NCBI RefSeq assembly: GCF_025340265.1
Contig: NZ_CP022707.1
Coordinates: 1-64,000 of the forward strand
Direction: 5' to 3'
DNA length: 64,000 nt
Origin: Novosphingobium sp. 9
GTDB lineage: Bacteria; Pseudomonadota; Alphaproteobacteria; Sphingomonadales; Sphingomonadaceae
Shown: positions 27,642-37,332 of the stretch, in pieces
How positions within the stretch are numbered: position 1 is the first letter of the stretch
How the letters are laid out: each line of letters opens with the position of its first letter
The notes under the pieces: model-generated
What the model saw: only the letters and a program-made list of their open reading frames with translations
What the model was told of the DNA's origin: nothing
The model's database searches: none
Made by a program: the position numbers and the translations under genes

Positions 27642-30388
27642 ATGAGCGTCATCCGCATCCCCTCTCCCCGCGCCGTGATCGACCGTCGCGATCTGGTCGA
27701 GCGCATCGCCGCGATCGTCGAGACGCATGGCACGACCGGCGGCGGCGCCCGCGAGGCGCGGCGCCTGATCGTCGACCTGCTGCGCGAGGGGCTGGAGAAC
27801 GGCCGCGCCGAGATCGCCCGGCGGCTGGTGGAGAAGCCCTCGGCCGGGCACGAGATCGCCGAGGCGCAGGCCTATCTGGTCGACCAGCTGCTGCGCATCA
27901 TCCACGATCACGTCACCGTGAACGTCTACCCGGCGGCCAACCGCACCAAGGGCGAGCGCCTGACGATCGTGGCCGTGGGCGGCTACGGGCGCGGCGAGAT
28001 GGCGCCGCATTCGGATGTCGATCTCGCCTTCGTCACCCCGATCAAGCAGACCCACTGGTGCGAGCAGGTGATCGAGGCGATGCTCTATTTCCTGTGGGAT
28101 CTGGGGCTGAAGGTCGGCCATTCCAGCCGCTCGCTGGACGACATGGTGCGCATGTCGAAGTCGGACCTCACCATCCGTACGGCCATGCTCGAAGGCCGCT
28201 ATGTCTGGGGCGATCAGGACCTTTACGAGGAGATGCGCGCGCGCTTCTGGCGCGACGTGGTGGCCGGGACCGAGCGGCAGTTCGTCTCCGAAAAGCTGGC
28301 CGAGCGCGAGGAACGGCACAAGCGCATGGGCGACACGCGCTATGTCGTCGAGCCCAACGTGAAGGAGGGCAAGGGCGGCCTGCGCGATCTGCACACGCTC
28401 TACTGGATCGGCAAGTACATCCACAAGGTGCGCGATCCCAGCGAACTGGTCGATGCAGGCCTGCTCACGCGCAAGGAATACCACGCCTTCCGCCGCGCCG
28501 AGAACTTCTTCTGGGCGGTGCGCTGCCACCTGCACACGATCACCCGCCGCGCCGAGGACCGGCTGACCTTCGACCTCCAGCGCGAGGTCGCCGCACGCAT
28601 GAAATACACAGACCGCCCCGGCAAGAGCGCGGTCGAGCGGTTCATGCACATGTTCTTCCTGCAGGCGAAGGTCGTCGGCGTGCTGACCGGCGTGTTCCTG
28701 GCGCAACTGGACGAGCAGTTCGCCCGCCGCCAGCCGCGCGGGCTACTGGCAGGGTTCCGCGCCAAGGAACGCACGATCAAGGGCTACAAGGTGTTCGGCG
28801 GACGCATCCGCGCGCCTTCGGACGACTGGTTCCGCGAAAAGCCGCTGCGCCTGATCGAGATCTACGTGATCGCCGATCGCGAAGGGATGGAAATCCACCC
28901 CGAAACGGTGCGCCTGATCGCCCGTGACGCCGCGCTGGTGAAGGACGAGCTGCGCGCCGACCCCAAGGCCAACGCCCTGTTCATGGAATTGCTCACCAGC
29001 CGCAACGACCCGAAAAGGCCCTGCGAGCCTTCAACGAGGGCGGCGTGTTCGGGCGCTTCATCACCGAGTTCGGCCGCGTCAACGCGCAGATGCAGTTCGA
29101 CATGTACCACCACTACACGGTCGACGAGCATACCATCCGCGCCATCGGCCTCGTCTCGCGGATCGAGCGCGGCGACCTGATGCAGGACCACCCGCTGGCC
29201 AGCACCATCGTCCACAAGATCCGCTCGCGCCGGGTGCTCTACGTCGCGGTACTGCTCCACGACATCGCCAAGGGCCGTGGCGGCGATCATTCCGAGCTGG
29301 GCGCCGAGATCGCGCTGGAGCTGTGCCCGCGCCTCGGCCTCGACGAGGACGAGACCAAGCTGGTCAGCTGGCTGGTGCTCCATCACCTGCTGCTTTCGGC
29401 CATGGCCTTCAAGCGCGACCTGTCCGATCCCAAGACGATCACCGATCTTGTCACCGTGGTGCAGACGATCGACCGCCTGCGCCAGCTGACGCTGCTGACC
29501 ATCGTCGATATCCGCGCGGTCGGCCCCGGCATCTGGAACTCGTGGAAGCGCCAGCTGATCGGCGATCTCTACAACGCCGCCGACCAGCAGTTGCGCCTCG
29601 GCCATGCCGAGTTCGGGCGCGAGCACCGCGTACTGGCCAAGAAAGCCTCGGTGATGGCGCTGGCGCCGGAGCAGGCCTCGCTGGTCGAGACCATCGGCCC
29701 GGACCTGCTCGACAGCTACTGGGTGGCCGAGAGCGAGGACGTGATCGTCAAGAACCTCGCCCAGATCGAGGCGACCGGCAGCGAACCGCTCTCGATCTGG
29801 ACCGAATACTATCCGGCGCGCGGTGCCACGCTCGTCACCGTGATCGCCTCGGACCATCCGGGACTGTTCTACCGCATTGCCGGCGGCATTCACCTTGCGG
29901 GCGGCAACGTGATCGACGCGCGCATCCACACGATGCGCACGGGCCGCGCGGTCGACAATTTCCTCGTGCAGGACCCGCTCGGGCGCCCGTTCCGCGAGGA
30001 AGGCCAGCTCGAACGCCTGCGCATCTCGATCGAGAACGCGCTCGCCAACCGGGTCAAGATCCTGCCCCAGTTGGTCGCCAAGCCCGAAGTGCGCCCGCGC
30101 GCCGACGCTTTCGAGGTGCGCCCCAGCGTGCTGGTGGACAACAAGGCCTCCAACCGCTTCAGCGTGGTGGAAGTGAGCGCGCGAGACCGCCCTGCCCTGC
30201 TCAACCGCCTGGCCCACGGCCTGTTCGAGCAGCGCCTGATGGTCCACTCCGCCCATATCGCCACCTATGGCGAACAGGCGGTGGATACCTTCTACGTCAC
30301 CGACCTGCTGGGCGGAAAGCTGACCTCGGGCAGCCGCATCAAGGCGCTGGAGCGCCGTCTGGCGGAGGCGGCGGTCGAGGTTTCCTGA
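27642..30388 (+). pseudogene. glnD: GlnD, PII uridylyltransferase/uridylyl-removing enzyme; frameshifted
   Basis: Nitrogen sensor that uridylylates PII proteins when glutamine is low. The first frame (27642 to about 29015) has the nucleotidyltransferase motif GGYGRGE (113-119) with SDVDL. The second frame (about 29015-30388) has the HD motif LLHDIAKGRGGDHSELG and two ACT domains. Both halves are intact. They are separated by a single missing base near 29009-29016: gac-ccg-aaa-agg is read where gac-ccc-gaa-aag (D-P-E-K) and ALRAFNEGGVFGRF are expected. Restored, the protein would be 915 residues, the usual length. A sequencing error in a C-run is likelier than true loss. Confidence 0.92.
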
Positions 30389-30695
30389 GCCCCACACGGC
30401 CCACCCCGCTGCGACTAGGTTCGCTGCGCTCTCCAAGTCTCGCTTCCCCTCCCGCAGGCGGGAGGGGAAATTGTCGGGCATTCCTTTGCCCTCCCGCCTG
30501 CGGGAGGGCCGCGAGACTTGTCGCCCGCAAGGGCGCTAGTCGCAGCGGGGTGGACCAGCGCCACACCTCCCCCAACACATGCGGATGCAAACTTTCGCAA
30601 GCGCTGTGCGAAGACTTGCAAGCAACCCGTTCCCGGCCCATGTGTTACCCGTGTGCTGCGTCGCAACATCGGCGCCTGTTCGCGGGAGTCGGACT
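30389..30695. other. Gene-free gap with a large palindromic element
   Basis: This gap of about 307 bases between glnD and the patatin gene is half filled by the inverted repeat at 30401-30553. The remaining part, 30554-30695, should hold the patatin promoter and shows gggag (30684-30688) before its ATG. No RNA gene was recognised. Confidence 0.55.
30401..30553. repeat. 153-bp imperfect palindrome
   Basis: Ends ccaccccgctgcgactag (30401-30418) and ctagtcgcagcggggtgg (30536-30553) are perfect 18-bp inverted repeats. Further in, aagtctcgc faces gcgagactt, and the centre has two cctcccgc/gcgggagg hairpins. The whole could form one long cruciform. It has the look of a small non-coding mobile repeat (MITE-like), different from the REPIN pair. 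Only one copy was seen in this window. Confidence 0.7.
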
Positions 30696-31852
30696 ATGCC
30701 GGACGCCAAAAAGCCAGAAGCCCAAAAATCGGACGCCGGGAAATCGAGCCACACCACGCTCGTTCTGCAGGGCGGCGGCGCGCTGGGTGCCTATCAGGCG
30801 GGCGTCTACGAGGCGCTGGCAGCAGCGGATCTTCGGCCTGATTGGATCGCGGGCATTTCCATCGGCGCGGTCAACGCCGCGATCATCGCGGGCAACGCGG
30901 TGGGCGAGCGCGTCAAGCACTTGCGCAAGTTCTGGGGCCTCGTCTCCAGCGAACTGCAATACGAACTCGACGAACCCGCCGGTTTCGCCCGCCGCCTGTT
31001 CAACCAGGCCTCGGCCAACATGGTCGCCAGCTTCGGCGTGCCCGGCTTCTTCAACCCCGCGTGCCGATGCCCCTGCCCGACTGGCCCGAGGATTTCTCGC
31101 GCCTGAGCTACTACGACACCACCCCCTTACGCGACACGCTGCTCAAAGTCGTCGATTTCGACCGGCTGAACAGCGGCGAGACCCGGTTCTCCGTCGGCGC
31201 GGTCAACGTGCTGACCGGCAACTTCGCCTATTTCGACAATCGCCAGCGCACCATCGTGCCCGAACATATCATGGCGAGCGGCGCGTTGCCGCCGGGATTT
31301 CCGCCGATCCAGGTGGACGGGCAGTGGTACTGGGACGGCGGCCTCGTCTCCAACACCCCGCTGCAATACGTGCTCGACAACCGGCCCAGCTGCGACATGA
31401 CGATCTATCAGGTCGATCTGTTCTCCTCACGCGGGATCGTGCCGACGACCATGGCCGAGGCCGCGCAGCGCGAGAAGGACATCCGCTTCTCCAGCCGCAC
31501 CCGCATGAACACCGACCTTTCCCGCCAGCTGCAGAAGCTGCGCGCGGCGGCGCGGCGCCTCGAAAAGAAGCTGCCTAACGAACTGGCCGACGATCCCGAT
31601 CTCAAGACCCTGCTGGCCAATCACGCGGTCGGCCCGGTCTCGATCATGCACCTCATCAACCGCCCCCGCGGCTACGAGACGCATTCCAAGGACTACGAAT
31701 TCTCGCGCATGACGGTGAAGGAGCACTGGGCCTCGGGCAAGGCCGACGCGCTCCACTCGCTGCACCATCCCGACTGGACCGGACGCGTGCTGCACCCCGA
31801 CGAAATCGTCACGTTCGATCTGGCCGGAGAGCAACCGCTCGGCGGCCACTGA
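30696..31852 (+). pseudogene. Patatin-like phospholipase; frameshifted
   Basis: Serine lipid acyl hydrolase with a Ser-Asp dyad. The first frame has the oxyanion loop LQGGGALGAYQAG and nucleophile elbow GISIG. The second frame (from about 31059) supplies the catalytic Asp in WYWDGGLVSNTP and a C-terminal extension through YDF-like EKDIRFSSRTR. One base is missing in the four-C run at 31055-31058: N-P-A-C is read where N-P-R-V-P-M-P-L-P would continue the protein. Restored length is 385. The 3-hydroxybutyrate dehydrogenase gene follows 43 bases later. The break separates the two catalytic residues, so as written it would be inactive. Confidence 0.88.
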
Positions 31853-31895
31853 CCCTTACCTTTTCGCTTCTTACAGTAAGAGGAGAGAGCCTGCC

Positions 31896-32678
31896 ATGAA
31901 ACTTCAGGACAAGGTCTGCATCGTCACCGGCGCCGCCAGCGGTATCGGCAATGCCATCGCGCACAAATATGCGGGCGAAGGCGCCAAAGTGGTCATCGCC
32001 GATATCGCACTCGAAGCCGCGCAGAAGGCGGCGGACGATATCAAGGCCAAGTTCGGCACCGAGGCGCTTGCCATCGCCATGGACGTCACCAGCGAGGAGC
32101 AGGTGAACGCTGGCGTGCAGAAAGTGGTCGATACCTTCGGCGGGGTGGACGTGCTGGTCTCCAACGCGGGCGTCCAGATCGTCAACCCGGTGGAGAAATA
32201 CGCGTTTTCCGACTGGAAGAAGATGCTGGCGATCCACCTCGACGGCGCCTTCCTCACCTCCAAGGCCTGCCTGCCGCACATGTATGCCAAGGGCTCGGGC
32301 GCGATCCTGTTCATGGGCTCGGTCCATTCCAAGGAGGCCAGCCCGCTCAAGAGCGCCTATGTCACCGCCAAGCACGGGTTGCTGGGCCTCGCCCGCGTTA
32401 TCGCCAAGGAGGGCGGCAGGAAGGGCGTTCGCACCAACGTGATCTGCCCCGGCTTCGTGCGCACGCCCCTGGTAGACAAGCAGATCCCCGAGCAGGCGAA
32501 GGAACTCGGCATCTCCGAGGACGAGGTGATCTCGAAGGTCATGCTGGGCGATACCGTCGATACCGAGTTCACCACGGTGGACGATATCGCCGAAGTCGCG
32601 CTGTTCTTCGCCGCCTTCCAGACCAACGCTCTGACCGGCCAGTCACTCGTCGCCAGCCACGGCTGGTATATGAACTGA
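31896..32678 (+). CDS. 3-hydroxybutyrate dehydrogenase (SDR family)
   Basis: NAD-dependent short-chain dehydrogenase that interconverts 3-hydroxybutyrate and acetoacetate in polyhydroxybutyrate or ketone-body turnover. The 260 residues have the cofactor loop TGAASGIG, the NAG motif (SNAGVQ) and catalytic Ser with [14 protein letters not shown] and the long [20 protein letters not shown] segment match the HBDH branch rather than generic SDRs. The RBS aggagag lies upstream. Its place after a patatin could link lipid or polymer breakdown to this step, which is an inference. Confidence 0.88.
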   Translation: MKLQDKVCIVTGAASGIGNAIAHKYAGEGAKVVIADIALEAAQKAADDIKAKFGTEALAIAMDVTSEEQVNAGVQKVVDTFGGVDVLVSNAGVQIVNPVEKYAFSDWKKMLAIHLDGAFLTSKACLPHMYAKGSGAILFMGSVHSKEASPLKSAYVTAKHGLLGLARVIAKEGGRKGVRTNVICPGFVRTPLVDKQIPEQAKELGISEDEVISKVMLGDTVDTEFTTVDDIAEVALFFAAFQTNALTGQSLVASHGWYMN

Positions 32679-32720
32679 CGCAACCCCCGGTCGGGTTCTT
32701 CTTGACCCGAAGCCTGCGAT

Positions 32721-32752
32721 GATCCAGCCGGGCTGTCATGGCCCGGCTGATC
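32721..32752 (+). promoter_or_regulatory. Hairpin enclosing the rluE start codon
   Basis: Arms cagccgggc (32725-32733) and gcccggctg (32741-32749) are perfect complements, and outer gatc bases extend the pairing with one bulge. The seven-base loop (tgtcatg) holds the rluE ATG at 32738. No Shine-Dalgarno sequence precedes the start. The structure could limit ribosome entry. Confidence 0.5.
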
Positions 32753-33286
32753 CTTTTCAACAAACCCTTCGACGTCCTCAGCCAGTTCACGGACCGGGGC
32801 ACGCAGACGACGCGGCGCACGCTGTCGGACTTCATCGACGTGCCCGGCGTCTATCCGGCGGGGCGTCTGGACCGCGACAGCGAGGGGCTGATGCTGCTCA
32901 CCGACGATGGCCGGTTGCAAGCCCGTATCGCCGACCCACGCTACAAGCTGGGCAAGACCTACCTCGCGCAAGTGGAAGGCACGATCGGCGACGAGGCGCT
33001 CACCGCGCTCAGCCGCGGCGTCGTGCTGAACGACGGCCCGACACGCCCCGCCAAGGCCATCGCCATCGACGATCCTGCGCTGTGGCCGCGCGATCCCCCG
33101 GTGCGTTTCCGCAAGACGGTGCCCGATTCCTGGCTCCAGCTGACGATCCACGAAGGCCGCAACCGCCAGGTCCGCCGCATGACCGCCGCCGTCGGCCACC
33201 CCACCCTGCGCCTCGTCCGCAAGGCCATCGGCGAATGGACTTTGGGTGATCTCGCCCCCGGCGAATGGCGGGAAGTGCGGGTTTAG
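32738..33286 (+). CDS. rluE: RluE-type 23S rRNA pseudouridine synthase
   Basis: Converts a specific uridine in 23S rRNA to pseudouridine. At 182 residues it is a lone catalytic domain without an S4 RNA-binding domain, as in E. coli Rlu[11 protein letters not shown] is the start motif, [17 protein letters not shown] carries the catalytic Asp, and [10 protein letters not shown] is the third conserved motif. The start codon lies in a hairpin loop. Confidence 0.9.
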   Translation: MARLILFNKPFDVLSQFTDRGTQTTRRTLSDFIDVPGVYPAGRLDRDSEGLMLLTDDGRLQARIADPRYKLGKTYLAQVEGTIGDEALTALSRGVVLNDGPTRPAKAIAIDDPALWPRDPPVRFRKTVPDSWLQLTIHEGRNRQVRRMTAAVGHPTLRLVRKAIGEWTLGDLAPGEWREVRV

Positions 33287-33400
33287 GGGGAGGCGGTTAG
33301 GCGCCCAACCGTGCCGTTAGACAGCGGTTTAGGACGCTTTGCAGCAGACATTCAGCAATAGCGCCGTCAATCTGCCCCTTGAAACCACGCAACGATCTAA

Positions 33401-34189
33401 TCAAAACGCCGGGTCTTCATCTCCGGCGCTAGCCCAATCAGTCTCCGTCGAACCAGTCGCACGTGGACGTGCCCAATCATCCCTTGGCGTAGCTTTCTTC
33501 GGTGGAGTCAAAGCTTTCGGTGCGTCCATGGGAGCGATCTGCTTGATTTGATCTTCCTCTGCTTTCGCCTCAGCGACCGTATGCATGACATTCGAGAGGA
33601 GTTTGTTCATCACATCGTATGAACCCCATACGTCGTTGGGCACCTGCCAGACTGCATATGCGATGAGCGCGACAGTCATCATATTGACGCGCCGCTTTTC
33701 AAGTTCTTTTTCCAAAGCATCCAGCTTCTTCAGCAATGCCTCGCGCTTGCCTTCATCCATAGTAGCTTCTTCGATGCAGCGACGGAGACCCGCGATGTAC
33801 GTCCTGATTTGTTCTTTGGTACGTGGAAGCATGGCAACACTGCCAGATCGATTGCGGGGCGCATTATCGAGAACGATCTGCGTTACATAATGATCAACTT
33901 CATGGCGGAAATTAAACCAATCTGCGTCATTGAAATTATGCCGAGCGGGCAACTCAAGAGCTTGGAACTGAACGATATCGAAGCGGGTCGCTGCAGCCAA
34001 AATAATATTCATGCAGGAAAAGCGAAGCTCGTTCAGAACCCGCCATTCGTCCTCACTATTCGTGTCGATTTTCTCGCTTTTACCATCTAGCGTTTGCAAC
34101 ACTTTTGAGCAAAACTGCATAAATGCATTCCGGGGATCTTCATCGAGATCATCAATCTCGTCCTGACTGATGAAATTATACACACTCAT
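33401..34189 (-). CDS. Hypothetical protein, AT-richer than its surroundings
   Basis: No family recognised. The 262-residue product from the ATG at 34189 (MSVYNFISQDEID) has an acidic N-terminus, a mixed helical middle, a charged helix rich in Lys/Glu/Leu (KREALLKKLDALEKELEKRR) likely to form a coiled coil, a hydrophobic stretch MMTVALIAYAVW, and a Pro/Ala/Asp-rich tail. Other starts at 34237 (ATG) or 34255 (TTG) would add a hydrophobic N-terminus. Two sampled 60-base lines give 25 and 28 G+C, well below neighbours, suggesting transfer. It stands alone between rluE and gltX. Confidence 0.65.
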   Translation of the reverse strand: MSVYNFISQDEIDDLDEDPRNAFMQFCSKVLQTLDGKSEKIDTNSEDEWRVLNELRFSCMNIILAAATRFDIVQFQALELPARHNFNDADWFNFRHEVDHYVTQIVLDNAPRNRSGSVAMLPRTKEQIRTYIAGLRRCIEEATMDEGKREALLKKLDALEKELEKRRVNMMTVALIAYAVWQVPNDVWGSYDVMNKLLSNVMHTVAEAKAEEDQIKQIAPMDAPKALTPPKKATPRDDWARPRATGSTETDWASAGDEDPAF

Positions 34190-34498
34190 TAGCCAAGCCC
34201 CCGACAGGAAAACAAAACCCTCCCTAAATATGAGCATGAGAAGGAAACTAATCAACAGCTTGCCGGCAAGCTATCCCCGACCTTGTAGTTAATTTTTACC
34301 GCGAACGAGTATGGCCAAGCCACGATAAAAAACGATATGGACTGCCCCAAAATCTATCGAAGGCTCGTCAGGGTCAAAAACGAGCGGCTGGGACGGGTCA
34401 CACGCTAACGGCACCTTTCACTACCCCGAACACACCCCAGCGCGTGGCCTTCGACAGGCTCAGACTCAGGCTGAGCGGGATTCGGAACCAGCCCCCCC
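34190..34498. other. Gene-free gap between the orphan gene and gltX
   Basis: No gene or RNA was recognised in these 309 bases. The half next to the orphan gene is AT-rich. Near gltX, cttcgacaggctcagactc continuing to gagcggg (about 34449-34479) resembles a dispersed repeat fragment with ctcag/ctgag arms; it was not found elsewhere in the window. Confidence 0.4.
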
Positions 34499-35824
34499 TC
34501 ACCCGCGCAGGCGGTCCAGTGCGGCGTCGCGGCCGATCAGGGGGAGGAGGGCGTTCATGTCGGGGCCGTGGTCCATGCCGGTGAGCACCTGACGCAAGGG
34601 GAGGAACAGCGCCTTGCCCTTGCGGCCACTCGCGGCTTTCAGCGCCTCGGTCAGGCTTTTCCAGATCGCGTCGGACCATGCGAGGCCATCGAGCACCTCT
34701 GCGGCCTGTGCCACGAAGGCGCGGTCCTCTTCCGCGAGCACGGGCGCCTCGACCGGGCCGATCACCACGCGCCACCAGTCGTGCGCTTCGGCGACGGTCG
34801 CAAGGTTCGGGCGCACCACTTCCCAGGCGCCCTCGTCCATCTCCTCGGGCAGGCGGCCTGCCACGGCGGCGAAGGGCAGCGCGTGAACAACGGCTGCGTT
34901 GACGCGCGCGAGTTCCGCCTCGTCGAAGCGCGCAGGCGCGCGGCCGAAGTGCGACAGGTCGAAGGCGGCGGCCAGTTCCTCCACCGACAGCCCGGCCTCG
35001 ACCGGATCGGAAGTCCCCAGCCTTGCCAACAGCGCGATCAGCGCCTGCGGCTCGGTGCCCGCCTCGCGCAGTTCCGCAACGCCCAGCGAACCGAGGCGCT
35101 TGGACAGCTTGCCCTCGCTCCCCACCAGCAGCGCCTCGTGCGCGAAGGCCGGAAGCGGCGCGCCGAGCGCGGTGAACATCTGCGCCTGCACGGCGGTGTT
35201 CGAAACGTGGTCCTCGCCGCGCAGGATCGCGGTGACGCCCATGTCGATGTCGTCGATCACCGAGGGCAGCATGTAGAGCCACGAGCCATCCGCGCGGCGC
35301 ACCACCGGGTCGCTCATCTGCGCGGAATCGAAGTGCTGCTCGCCGCGAATGCCGTCGGTCCAGCCGATGGGCGCGCCATGATCGAGCAGGAAACGCCAGT
35401 GCGGCATATCCCCTGCCGCGATACGCGCGGCCCTGTCGTCCTCGGAGAGTTTGAGCGCGGCGCGGTCGTAGATCGGCGGCAGCCCGCGCCCCAGCAGCAC
35501 CTTGCGGCGCAAGTCCAGCTCCTGCGGCGTTTCCCAGCAGGGATATACGCGCCCCGCCGCCTTCAGGCGCTCGAACGCCGCCTCGTAGAGCGCGAAGCGT
35601 TCCGACTGGCGCGCCTCGCCGTCCCAGTGCAGGCCCAGCCATGTGAGGTCGGCGCGGATCGCCTCGACGTGCTCCTCGCGGCTGCGCTCGGCATCGGTAT
35701 CGTCGATACGCAGGAGGAACTTGCCCCCCTCACGCTTCGCCAGCAGCCAGTTGTGCAGCGCCGTGCGGATATTGCCGACATGGAGGCGGCCTGTGGGTGA
35801 GGGAGCGAAACGGGTGACGGTCAT
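34499..35824 (-). CDS. gltX: Glutamate--tRNA ligase
   Basis: Class I aminoacyl-tRNA synthetase charging tRNA-Glu. The 441 residues begin MTVTRFAPSPTGRLHVGN, where the HVGN segment is the HIGH motif. KLSKRLGS is the KMSKS loop. The C-terminal helical anticodon-binding region is complete. An in-frame ATG at 35854 would add ten residues but the family N-terminus begins at 35824. Many alphaproteobacteria have two GltX proteins, and whether this copy is discriminating cannot be decided here. Confidence 0.94.
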   Translation of the reverse strand: MTVTRFAPSPTGRLHVGNIRTALHNWLLAKREGGKFLLRIDDTDAERSREEHVEAIRADLTWLGLHWDGEARQSERFALYEAAFERLKAAGRVYPCWETPQELDLRRKVLLGRGLPPIYDRAALKLSEDDRAARIAAGDMPHWRFLLDHGAPIGWTDGIRGEQHFDSAQMSDPVVRRADGSWLYMLPSVIDDIDMGVTAILRGEDHVSNTAVQAQMFTALGAPLPAFAHEALLVGSEGKLSKRLGSLGVAELREAGTEPQALIALLARLGTSDPVEAGLSVEELAAAFDLSHFGRAPARFDEAELARVNAAVVHALPFAAVAGRLPEEMDEGAWEVVRPNLATVAEAHDWWRVVIGPVEAPVLAEEDRAFVAQAAEVLDGLAWSDAIWKSLTEALKAASGRKGKALFLPLRQVLTGMDHGPDMNALLPLIGRDAALDRLRG

Positions 35825-35881
35825 ACCCGGCGCGATTACGGCGCGCCGGGTCATGCGTCAAACGGGGAGAGTTGCATTGGT

Positions 35882-35970
35882 GCAAATGCCCTTTCGGGCA
35901 TTTGCGGAGCGGCACCGGCGCCAAAAGCAAAAAGGGGCCGGTGCCGTAGAAATTCGCCTCAGCGAATTTC
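35882..35970. terminator. Three consecutive hairpins between the bestrophin and gltX genes
   Basis: Three perfect stem-loops stand in a row: gcaaatgccc/gggcatttgc (35882-35905, 4-base loop), ggcaccggc/gccggtgcc (35911-35945) and gaaattcgc/gcgaatttc (35949-35970, 4-base loop). On the minus strand they follow the bestrophin stop and precede gltX. None ends in a clear T-run, so termination, mRNA protection or a repeat cluster are all possible. Confidence 0.55.
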
Positions 35971-35984
35971 CAGATGCCGCCTCT

Positions 35985-36872
35985 TCACCAGAGCACGCCT
36001 TCCTTGTCGGGCGTGATCGGCTTGGGCGCTTCGAGCCCCACGGACTGGAGCGCGTCGATCTCGATCGTGCGGCACATCGAATTGAGCGGCAGGTCGTGGA
36101 TCGTGTTGGCGAAGGGATCGACCAGATCGTCGCCGATCTTGAGCACGGCGAGGAACATCACCCCCGCCACCGTCGAGCCGAGCGGCGTGGCGTAGCCCAG
36201 CGTCTCGACCAGACCGAACGGCAGCAGCACGCAGAACAGGTGGGTGAAGAAGGTCGGGAAGAAGCGATACTGGTTGGGCAGCGGCGTGTTCTTGAGCCGC
36301 TCCATCCCGCCCTGCGAGTTGGCGATGTCGATCAGCACCGATTCGAGGCGGTTCTGCTGGATGGTGTCGATCCAGCCCATGCGCCGCGCCTCGTCGATCT
36401 CGCGGCCGATCTCGTTGAGCAGGGCGTTGGCGACGTTGGTCTTGGCGAGCGCGGCATCGGCGTCGGCCTCGGGCAGGCGCGCGCGCACTTCGTCATCGGG
36501 CTTGAGGCGCCGCAACTGGCAGCGCAGCGCATTGACGTAGGCCACCTGCGTCTTGGCGATGCGGCGCTTCATCTCGGCAGCTTCGGGATCGGGCATGAAG
36601 TTGATGACGCCGCGCAACAGGTTGCGGCTGGCGTTGATCATCAGCCCCCACAGCCCGCGCCCTTCCCACCAGCGGTTGTAGGCGGAGTTGCTGCGGAAAC
36701 CGAGCACCAGCGCCACCGCCGTACCGAACAGGGTCAGCGGCAGGTCCGGCGCGGTGAACGGCACGGTAAAGTACGTCACCGTGACCAGCACGTCCCAGAC
36801 GAACAGCAGACCAAGCGGCGCGGCGATCTGCTTCAGGAATGTTCCCACGCGGGGATGGGCAGTCACGATCAC
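35985..36872 (-). CDS. Bestrophin-family (UPF0187) anion channel protein
   Basis: Pentameric chloride-channel-like membrane protein, 295 residues. The RSNSAYNRWWEGRGLWG segment and the later FGLVETLGYATPLGS and IGDDLVDPFANTIHDLPL motifs are typical of bacterial bestrophins. About four membrane helices. The start is GTG at 36872 with ggagg nine bases upstream. The physiological role in bacteria is not settled. Confidence 0.9.
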   Translation of the reverse strand: MIVTAHPRVGTFLKQIAAPLGLLFVWDVLVTVTYFTVPFTAPDLPLTLFGTAVALVLGFRSNSAYNRWWEGRGLWGLMINASRNLLRGVINFMPDPEAAEMKRRIAKTQVAYVNALRCQLRRLKPDDEVRARLPEADADAALAKTNVANALLNEIGREIDEARRMGWIDTIQQNRLESVLIDIANSQGGMERLKNTPLPNQYRFFPTFFTHLFCVLLPFGLVETLGYATPLGSTVAGVMFLAVLKIGDDLVDPFANTIHDLPLNSMCRTIEIDALQSVGLEAPKPITPDKEGVLW

Positions 36873-36912
36873 GAGGGGGCGCCTCCGGGGATTTTAGATA
36901 ATATGGCAGGCA

Positions 36913-37113
36913 TCATGGCGCTTCGCGGGCCTCGCTGGCAACCGCCTGCGACATCGCGAACGAGCTGCCGCTGGCGGGGCGGATCGAGAACCACTGCGGG
37001 TGGTCGGCGGCAACCAGGAAGCCCAGCGTGCCAAGCCCGAACAGCAGCAGCAGCAGCGTCGAGCGCAGGCTTTCGGTGGCGTTGCGTTGCTTGAGTTCGT
37101 CAAACTGTCGCAT
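36913..37113 (-). CDS. Small single-pass membrane protein, unknown
   Basis: A 66-residue product with a charged N-terminus (MRQFDELKQRNATESLRS), one hydrophobic helix (about 19-36, rich in Leu) and a short polar tail. A good ribosome site (ggag, eight bases before the ATG) supports it. It lies 40 bases upstream of the bestrophin gene on the same strand and may be co-transcribed. No family recognised. Confidence 0.6.
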   Translation of the reverse strand: MRQFDELKQRNATESLRSTLLLLLFGLGTLGFLVAADHPQWFSIRPASGSSFAMSQAVASEAREAP

Positions 37114-37332
37114 GTCAGAATCTCCGAACGGTGTTTCATGGTGCGCCGCACAACGACGCCCTTCTCACACTATCTGGTGCAACGATCTGTCTGTGCCATG
37201 TGTATTGCGTTACAAAGTTTTGCTGCGGCGCGAAACGCGTGCGTGCAGTGCAGGACGTGCGACGAAATGCAGGTTTGTAACAAAGGATTGCCGGGCAGCC
37301 GTCCGGCCAGCGTCGGGATCGGGAACGTCGGA

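Noticed and set aside
30389..30553. CRISPR-like repeated hairpins near glnD
   Set aside because: The units are inverted, not direct, with no regular spacers and no cas gene nearby.
36894..37151. 85-codon minus-strand frame with a Cys run
   Set aside because: It overlaps the better-supported 66-residue membrane protein gene in another frame and lacks an RBS.
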